Of a stretch of 46,243 nucleotides of DNA, positions 41,485-46,243 are shown piece by piece. The DNA is taken from contig JAZRRK010000031.1 of NCBI GenBank assembly GCA_045650705.1, positions 1 through 46,243 on the forward strand, in the 5' to 3' direction. The first letter of the stretch is position 1, and the number at the start of each line of letters is the position of its first letter. The notes under the pieces are model-generated. The model made no database searches, was not told where the DNA came from, and saw only the letters and a list, made by a program, of their open reading frames with translations. A program made the position numbers and the translations under genes. The stretch is from UMGS1781 sp045650705. GTDB lineage: Bacteria; Bacillota; Clostridia; TANB77; CAG-508.

Positions 41485-42084
41485 ATGGAAAATAATAGTT
41501 TAGTACCTTATGTAGTTGAACAAACAAGTAGAGGAGAAAGATCATATGATATCTTTTCAAGACTTTTAAAGGATAGAATAATATTTTTAAGTGAAGATGT
41601 AAATCATGTAACTGCAAGTTTAGTAGTTGCACAAATGCTATTTTTAGAGTCTGAAGACCCAGATAAAGAAATATCATTTTATATAAACAGTCCAGGAGGT
41701 TCTATAACAGATGGGATGGCCATTGTTGATACAATGAATTATATAAAATGTCCTGTATCAACAATATGTGTAGGATTAGCAGCAAGTATGGGTTCAGTAT
41801 TATTAGCTTGCGGACAAAAAGGAAAGAGATTTGCAACACCAAATGCTGAAATATTAATACATCAACCATTAATATCAGGTGGTTTATCAGGTCAAACAAC
41901 AGAGATTAAGATTCATGCAGACCATATGGTTAAAACAAGAGAAAAATTAAATAAATTATTAAGTGAAAAAACAGGTCAAACATTAGAACAAATTGAGAAA
42001 GATACAGAAAGAGATCATTATATGACAGCAGAAGAAGCATTAAAATATGGATTAATAGATGGCATATTTGACAGTAGGAAATAA
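41485..42084 (+). CDS. clpP: ATP-dependent Clp protease proteolytic subunit
   Basis: The serine protease of the Clp machine. The catalytic triad is Ser101 (GLAASMGS), His126 (ILIHQPL) and Asp177 (ERDHYM). FYINSPGGSITDGMAI is the family strand. ATG 41485 after AGAAGGAGG is chosen over an upstream extension that runs into the tig terminator; this gives 199 residues, the normal length. clpX begins 45 bp downstream. Confidence 0.97.
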   Translation: MENNSLVPYVVEQTSRGERSYDIFSRLLKDRIIFLSEDVNHVTASLVVAQMLFLESEDPDKEISFYINSPGGSITDGMAIVDTMNYIKCPVSTICVGLAASMGSVLLACGQKGKRFATPNAEILIHQPLISGGLSGQTTEIKIHADHMVKTREKLNKLLSEKTGQTLEQIEKDTERDHYMTAEEALKYGLIDGIFDSRK

Positions 42085-42129
42085 GGAAAGTTTTTAGACA
42101 TAGAAAACAAAGAAAGGAAGAAGAATAGA

Positions 42130-43449
42130 ATGTCAAATAAAAAAGAAGTAAAAGAGATAAGATGTTCATTTTGCGGTAAGGCACAAGAAATGGTAAAAAA
42201 GTTAATAGCAGGGCCAAAATCTGTATATATTTGCGATGAATGTATAAACGTATGTAATAATATAATTGAGAGTGAAAATTATACAGATGATTTAGGGTAT
42301 GAAGACGTTAAGACAGAAGAGATACCAATACCAGCAGAAATAAAAAGCATTTTAGATGAATATGTAATAGGGCAAAATGAAGCTAAAAAAACACTAGCAG
42401 TAGCAGTATATAATCATTATAAAAGAATAAACTGCAAAGAAATAATAGATGATGTTGAAATACAAAAAAGCAACATATTATTATTAGGCCCAACTGGATC
42501 AGGAAAAACACTTCTTGCACAAACATTAGCAAGAATTTTGAATGTTCCATTTGCAATTGCTGATGCTACAACTCTTACTGAAGCTGGATATGTTGGAGAA
42601 GATGTTGAAAATATACTTTTAAAACTTATTCAATCAGCAGATTATGACATTGAAAAAGCACAAAAGGGAATAATATATATAGATGAAATAGATAAAATAA
42701 CAAGAAAATCTGAAAATCCATCAATAACTAGAGACGTTAGTGGAGAAGGTGTGCAGCAGGCTCTATTAAAAATAGTAGAAGGAACTGTTGCATCAGTCCC
42801 ACCACAAGGAGGAAGAAAACATCCTCACCAAGAGTTTATTCAGATTGATACATCAAATATATTATTTATTTGTGGAGGAGCTTTTGAAGGATTAGACAAA
42901 ATAATACGTGATAGAACAAATAAGAAATCAGTAGGATTTGGAGCACAAATTGAAAGTAAAAAAGATATAGATAAATATAAAATTTATGAAGAATTACTAC
43001 CACAAGATTTGCTAAAATTCGGATTGATACCAGAGTTTGTGGGTAGATTACCTATTATTGCAACATTACAAGAATTAAATAGAGAAGCATTAGTAGAAAT
43101 AGTTACAAAACCAAAAAATGCATTAGTTAAACAATATAAAAAATTACTTGAATTAGATGGGGTAGAGTTGGAGTTTGAAAAAGAAGCTCTAAATGCAATA
43201 GTTGATAAAGCTATTGAGAGAAATACTGGAGCAAGAGGATTACGTGCTATAATAGAAGATATTATGAGAGATATTATGTTTGATGTTCCAAGTAATATGA
43301 GAATAGAAAAATGCATAATAACAAAAGACACTGTAATTAATAAAGCACCTCCAATACTAGAACTATGCAAAGAAAGCGAAGTGGATCCTAAGAGGGGAAT
43401 AATAAAAAAGAGAAAATCAAAACAAGAACCAAAAATAGAAACTGCGTAA
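42130..43449 (+). CDS. clpX: ATP-dependent Clp protease ATP-binding subunit ClpX
   Basis: AAA+ unfoldase that feeds substrates to ClpP. The N-terminal zinc-binding domain has Cys12, Cys15, Cys34 and Cys37 (CSFC, CDEC). Walker A is LLGPTGSGKT, Walker B IIYIDEIDKI, the pore loop is in EAGYVGEDVE, and the RGLRAIIEDIM sensor-2 region follows. The 439-residue length is slightly above average. GAAAGGAAG precedes the ATG. It is read with clpP. Confidence 0.97.
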   Translation: MSNKKEVKEIRCSFCGKAQEMVKKLIAGPKSVYICDECINVCNNIIESENYTDDLGYEDVKTEEIPIPAEIKSILDEYVIGQNEAKKTLAVAVYNHYKRINCKEIIDDVEIQKSNILLLGPTGSGKTLLAQTLARILNVPFAIADATTLTEAGYVGEDVENILLKLIQSADYDIEKAQKGIIYIDEIDKITRKSENPSITRDVSGEGVQQALLKIVEGTVASVPPQGGRKHPHQEFIQIDTSNILFICGGAFEGLDKIIRDRTNKKSVGFGAQIESKKDIDKYKIYEELLPQDLLKFGLIPEFVGRLPIIATLQELNREALVEIVTKPKNALVKQYKKLLELDGVELEFEKEALNAIVDKAIERNTGARGLRAIIEDIMRDIMFDVPSNMRIEKCIITKDTVINKAPPILELCKESEVDPKRGIIKKRKSKQEPKIETA

Positions 43450-43468
43450 TAATTTAAATTAAAAATTA

Positions 43469-43496
43469 GGGCGATTGCTAATCGCCCATTATTTAA
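43469..43496 (+). terminator. Terminator after clpX
   Basis: GGGCGATT-GCT-AATCGCCC (43469-43487), followed by a modest T-rich stretch. Confidence 0.7.
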
Positions 43497-43527
43497 CAAT
43501 ATAATTATTTTAAGAGAGGATAATAAA

Positions 43528-44076
43528 ATGAAAGAAAAGATAAAAGAACTATTAAATAAGGTAAAAAGACAAGGAATGGATGAATTAATGGATTTTTTAG
43601 AAAATTCAGATTATTATGAAGCACCTGCTAGTACAAGATATCATGGAGCATATAAAAAAGGATTAATGGAACATAGTTATAAAGTATACGAGATACTAAA
43701 AGAAAAAGTTAAATTCCATAATCTAGAAGTAAGTGAAGAGACTTTAATAATTGTTACACTTTTACATGATTTGTGCAAAGTTAATTTTTATAAAGTAGAT
43801 TATAGGAATGCCAAAAATTCAAAAGGCGAATGGGAGAAGGTTCCTTATTATACAATAGAAGATACTATACCATACGGTCATGGAGAAAAATCTGTAATGA
43901 TGTTAACTGAATATATAAAACTTACAAATGAAGAAAAATACAGTATTCGTTGGCATATGGGATTTTCAGAACCAAAGGAGCAATATGGTACATTAGGTCA
44001 AGCATTTAAAAAATATCCTTTAGCATTATTATTACACGAAGCAGATATGGAAGCAACCTATTTTTATAATATATAA
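43528..44076 (+). CDS. HD-domain hydrolase
   Basis: A 182-residue metal-dependent phosphohydrolase of the HD superfamily. The putative metal ligands are His39 and His49 in YHGAYKKGLMEHS, His80-Asp81 in TLLHDLCKV, and further His in GHGEKS and RWHMGFS. No other domain is visible, and the substrate (nucleotide or short RNA) is unknown. GAGAGGA precedes the ATG. It follows clpX with a hairpin between, so it may be partly co-transcribed. Confidence 0.82.
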   Translation: MKEKIKELLNKVKRQGMDELMDFLENSDYYEAPASTRYHGAYKKGLMEHSYKVYEILKEKVKFHNLEVSEETLIIVTLLHDLCKVNFYKVDYRNAKNSKGEWEKVPYYTIEDTIPYGHGEKSVMMLTEYIKLTNEEKYSIRWHMGFSEPKEQYGTLGQAFKKYPLALLLHEADMEATYFYNI

Positions 44077-44125
44077 ACTCACCCATTCCTGAATTAATTT
44101 CTTATCACTTTATGTACACCAGGTT

Positions 44126-44154
44126 CATATAATATATTAATATGCAATTGCATA
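44126..44154 (+). promoter_or_regulatory. Promoter-like site with an overlapping palindrome
   Basis: CATATAATA (44126-44134) contains TATAAT and also fits the CATAnnnTA pattern of mother-cell sporulation promoters, with AC at 44107-44108. The perfect palindrome TATGCAATTGCATA (44141-44154) covers the expected start of transcription. Both readings are tentative. Confidence 0.4.
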
Positions 44155-44181
44155 AAAAATATATGAAAGGTGGATTATTAG

Positions 44182-44754
44182 ATGGATTTCGAAGAAAAAA
44201 AACCAGAATGTCGTGAAATAAAGGTCAATGGATTTATTGAAAAAGGAAAACAATTTGATTTAGAAATAACTTTACCAGAAGATAACAGAAATGTAATATA
44301 TGGAGTTATAAAAGATTGCTATAAAGAGCCTGTTGAAGATGCTGTTGTAAAATTAATAGAAGTATGCTATGACTATGGAAAAGAAGAAAGAAACCCAGTA
44401 TCACACACATTTACAGATAAAGATGGAGAATTCGTATTTGGACCATTGTGCCCAGATAAAAAATACGAAATTCAAGTATGGGTAGACAGAGTAAAACACT
44501 GTAAACAATGTGTAGAGGCTAAAAGACATGGAAAATGCTTGAAGGGTGTAAAATTAGACTGTAAAGACTATAGACCAGATTACAAAAAAGATTATAAGCC
44601 AGACTATGAACCAGACTATAAGAATGAGTACAAAGAAGATTATAAGAAAGATTACAAAGAAGAACACAAAGAGGATCACAAAGAAGATTGTAGACCAGAA
44701 CACAAACCAGAAGATAAAGAAGACAAAAAAGATTGCAAACAATGTTGCAGATAA
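44182..44754 (+). CDS. Carboxypeptidase-regulatory-like domain protein with a charged C-terminal repeat
   Basis: Residues about 38-105 form a Cna-B/carboxypeptidase regulatory-like beta-sandwich (NVIYGVIKDCYKEPVEDAVV to PLCPDKKYEIQVWVD). From about 128 the chain becomes a degenerate Asp-Tyr-Lys repeat (DYKxDYKPDYE), then His/Glu/Asp repeats, ending CKQCCR. Ten or more Cys residues are spread along it. There is no signal peptide. Such Tyr-, His- and Cys-rich tails recall spore coat or other cross-linked structural proteins, but no homologue is recognised. GAAAGGTGG precedes the start. Confidence 0.7.
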   Translation: MDFEEKKPECREIKVNGFIEKGKQFDLEITLPEDNRNVIYGVIKDCYKEPVEDAVVKLIEVCYDYGKEERNPVSHTFTDKDGEFVFGPLCPDKKYEIQVWVDRVKHCKQCVEAKRHGKCLKGVKLDCKDYRPDYKKDYKPDYEPDYKNEYKEDYKKDYKEEHKEDHKEDCRPEHKPEDKEDKKDCKQCCR

Positions 44755-44762
44755 TGTGACTT

Positions 44763-44793
44763 AAAGGGAACGATAAAATCGTTCCCTTTTAAA
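44763..44793 (+). terminator. Terminator after the charged-repeat gene
   Basis: Perfect 12-bp arms 44763-44774 and 44778-44789 (AAAGGGAACGAT/ATCGTTCCCTTT) with an AAA loop. Confidence 0.85.
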
Positions 44794-44839
44794 TCTGTAT
44801 TAACTTTTTTAGAAAAAAATAAAATTTCATTGCTAAGAC

Positions 44840-44868
44840 TTGACAAATTTATAAAATCCTAGTATACT
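44840..44868 (+). promoter_or_regulatory. Promoter of rpmF
   Basis: TTGACA (44840-44845), 17 bp, TATACT (44863-44868). Confidence 0.8.
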
Positions 44869-44933
44869 AGTTTAGTAGCTAAAAATTAAAAAGTATATAG
44901 ATAAATAGATGTACTGTTAGGGGAGGGAAAAGT

Positions 44934-45116
44934 ATGGCACAACCAAAAAGAAGATGGTCAAAAGAAAGAACAAGAACAAAAAGAGCAACATGGAAATTAG
45001 AAGAACCAAATATTTCAAGATGTAAACATTGTAATGAACCAATAATGCCACATAGAGTTTGTTCAAATTGTGGATATTATGATGGTAAAGAAGTAATAAA
45101 AAAAGATGCCGAATAG
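44934..45116 (+). CDS. rpmF: 50S ribosomal protein L32
   Basis: A 60-residue basic ribosomal protein. The N-terminus MAQPKRRWSKERTRTKRA and the zinc ribbon Cys30, Cys33, Cys43, Cys46 are intact, so this is the zinc-containing form. AGGGGAGGG precedes the ATG. In many bacteria rpmF sits next to fatty-acid genes; here it does not. A terminator overlaps its stop codon. Confidence 0.96.
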   Translation: MAQPKRRWSKERTRTKRATWKLEEPNISRCKHCNEPIMPHRVCSNCGYYDGKEVIKKDAE

Positions 45117-45128
45117 GCATTTTTTTTA
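45106..45128 (+). terminator. Terminator after rpmF
   Basis: ATGCC-GAATA-GGCAT followed by eight T; the stop codon lies in the loop. Confidence 0.75.
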
Positions 45129-45139
45129 TGCTTTTTTTA

Positions 45140-45168
45140 TTGAATAAAAATATCATTTATGATATACT
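45140..45168 (+). promoter_or_regulatory. Promoter of the last gene
   Basis: TTGAAT (45140-45145), 17 bp, TATACT (45163-45168). Confidence 0.65.
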
Positions 45169-45199
45169 AACAAAAAATATTAATAAGAAGGTAGATAAT

Positions 45200-46243
45200 T
45201 TGAAAACTAATGAAAATTTAACAGAGAAACTTAAATATCTTGGTTTAGATTTAGAAAACGTTCCAGACAAATTAAAATTCTTTCAAAATATTAATTTTAG
45301 AGTTCAAAAAAATTACAATGAAAAAAATTATAAAGTATATAAATATGTAGATGTAAACGATATAGAAATATTTCTTACACCAACTAATAGATTAACAGAT
45401 TATACAGAAAAATATGCTAAAGCTTTACCGATAGGAGCATATTTATCAACTGATACTGATGAAGAGATAGAAAGAAATTTAGAATTTTTAAATATTGTAA
45501 AAAATCTTCAAATATATGATATAGAAGAATTAGAAAAATCTCAAAAGGCAATGTCAACCTCTATTCCATACAATATACAATACGATAAAGATTATTTGTG
45601 GCAAATATATTATTCTGAGACATCAAAAAAATATTATATGTTAATGCCTATAAAAGAAACAAATTGTAGTGCCTTATTTTATATTATAAAAAAACAATTA
45701 GAAGATAAATCTAATAAAATATATATTCCGATATGTTATGCTAATTATAGTAATAAATATTTGTCTAATGATGAATTTGAAGAAATGGAAAAGTACTTGT
45801 GTTTTTTCGCTAAAGAATGGCCTTTAATATATGAAGTTTATAATAAAGACGAACAGATGTCAATTCAGATAGTAGGAAAAGCAAATATATATGATTCAAT
45901 AAAAAGTTTATATAGAGTTACTTTAAATAATCAAGGGGAAGCAGAGGATTATTATAAATTATTAAAAGCTTTATTTATATTAGAAACTCAGTTGTCCCAT
46001 CATTATAAATTTGAAATAAAGCTAGATAGAAAAGGCAACATACATTTTTATAATAACAATAAAGAAATTGATTATAATAGATTATTAGAATTTATAAAAT
46101 CAGAATATGTAAAGGGATTACAAAAAATTATAAAAGCTAAAGAGAATAAAATTAATTTTGAAAAAAAATTACAAAGTTTAAAAAATATTTCTAAAAATTT
46201 AGATTTAGAATACTTTGAAAAGGAAAAACAAATAGCAACATTT
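45200..46243 (+). CDS. Uncharacterised protein, cut off by the window end
   Basis: An open frame of 348 codons runs to the end of the window with no stop. It starts with TTG 45200, 5 bp after AGAAGGTAG, and begins MKTNENLTEKLKYLGLDLEN. The visible part is soluble, rich in Lys, Asn, Tyr and Ile, and has the strand-rich stretches VYKYVDVNDIEIFLTPTNRL and YLWQIYYSETSKKYYMLMP. A charged helical region begins near residue 320 and may open a coiled coil. No domain is recognised, and the missing C-terminus may hold the identifying part. Confidence 0.7.
   Translation, partial: MKTNENLTEKLKYLGLDLENVPDKLKFFQNINFRVQKNYNEKNYKVYKYVDVNDIEIFLTPTNRLTDYTEKYAKALPIGAYLSTDTDEEIERNLEFLNIVKNLQIYDIEELEKSQKAMSTSIPYNIQYDKDYLWQIYYSETSKKYYMLMPIKETNCSALFYIIKKQLEDKSNKIYIPICYANYSNKYLSNDEFEEMEKYLCFFAKEWPLIYEVYNKDEQMSIQIVGKANIYDSIKSLYRVTLNNQGEAEDYYKLLKALFILETQLSHHYKFEIKLDRKGNIHFYNNNKEIDYNRLLEFIKSEYVKGLQKIIKAKENKINFEKKLQSLKNISKNLDLEYFEKEKQIATF

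Noticed and set aside
44554..44742. Minus-strand hydrophobic ORF opposite the charged repeat
   Set aside because: It is a shadow of the Asp-Tyr-Lys repeat codons; it has no ribosome site and no promoter.

Overview
The window comes from a strongly AT-rich Gram-positive bacterium, most likely an uncultured clostridial lineage. The signs are purine-rich Shine-Dalgarno sites, TTGACA/TATAAT promoters, Arg almost always AGA, an asparagine T-box in front of asnS, class III fructose-1,6-bisphosphatase, AdhE, long-form HPF, rpsO-pnp and tig-clpP-clpX gene order, and pilin-like KGITLIAL leaders. No rRNA, tRNA, CRISPR array, phage or complete insertion sequence was seen. Genus cannot be fixed from this sequence.

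Layout. 1-2.4 kb: recN and a TetR-family regulator. 2.4-14.65 kb: one long type II fatty-acid operon (acyl-CoA/ACP synthetase, birA, fabD, fabG, fabF, accB, fabZ, accC, accD, accA, fabI, acpP, FabK/nitronate-monooxygenase-like), headed by a palindrome that the TetR protein may bind and closed by a strong terminator. It makes malonyl-CoA, loads ACP and runs elongation; fabH is absent here and accA carries a +1 frameshift. 14.7-17.4 kb: pgeF, a DUF5662 gene and a Y-family polymerase. 17.4-20.2 kb: a VTC / DUF4956 / beta-helix surface-protein trio. 20.2-20.65 kb: a self-contained promoter-ORF-terminator cassette of different base composition. 20.7-23.1 kb: radical SAM/SPASM protein, nadE, mtnN. 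23.1-24.3 kb: a tiny ORF containing an (AC)17 tract, then a prepilin-like gene. 24.4-28.8 kb: rpsO, pnp, hpf, rpiA. 28.8-31.7 kb, minus strand: T-box-asnS, an RluA-type pseudouridine synthase, a zinc-ribbon protein. 31.7-38.4 kb: fbp, adhE, an APH-fold kinase, a DUF368 (undecaprenyl-phosphate translocase) protein. 38.4-46.2 kb: an unknown protein, an M19-type dipeptidase, tig, clpP, clpX, an HD protein, a Cys/charged-repeat protein, rpmF and a gene cut by the window end.

The most unusual content is non-coding. At least four families of hairpin repeats occupy gaps between genes. The best one (six copies, four of them inside the fatty-acid operon) has a two-part stem with a base-pair change that is compensated on the other side, and it carries either of two unrelated inserts or almost none. 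Other points to check are the (AC)17 tract just after a start codon, two apparent single-base frameshifts (accA and the surface-protein tail), a 26-bp perfect inverted repeat in the pnp leader, and the inserted cassette.
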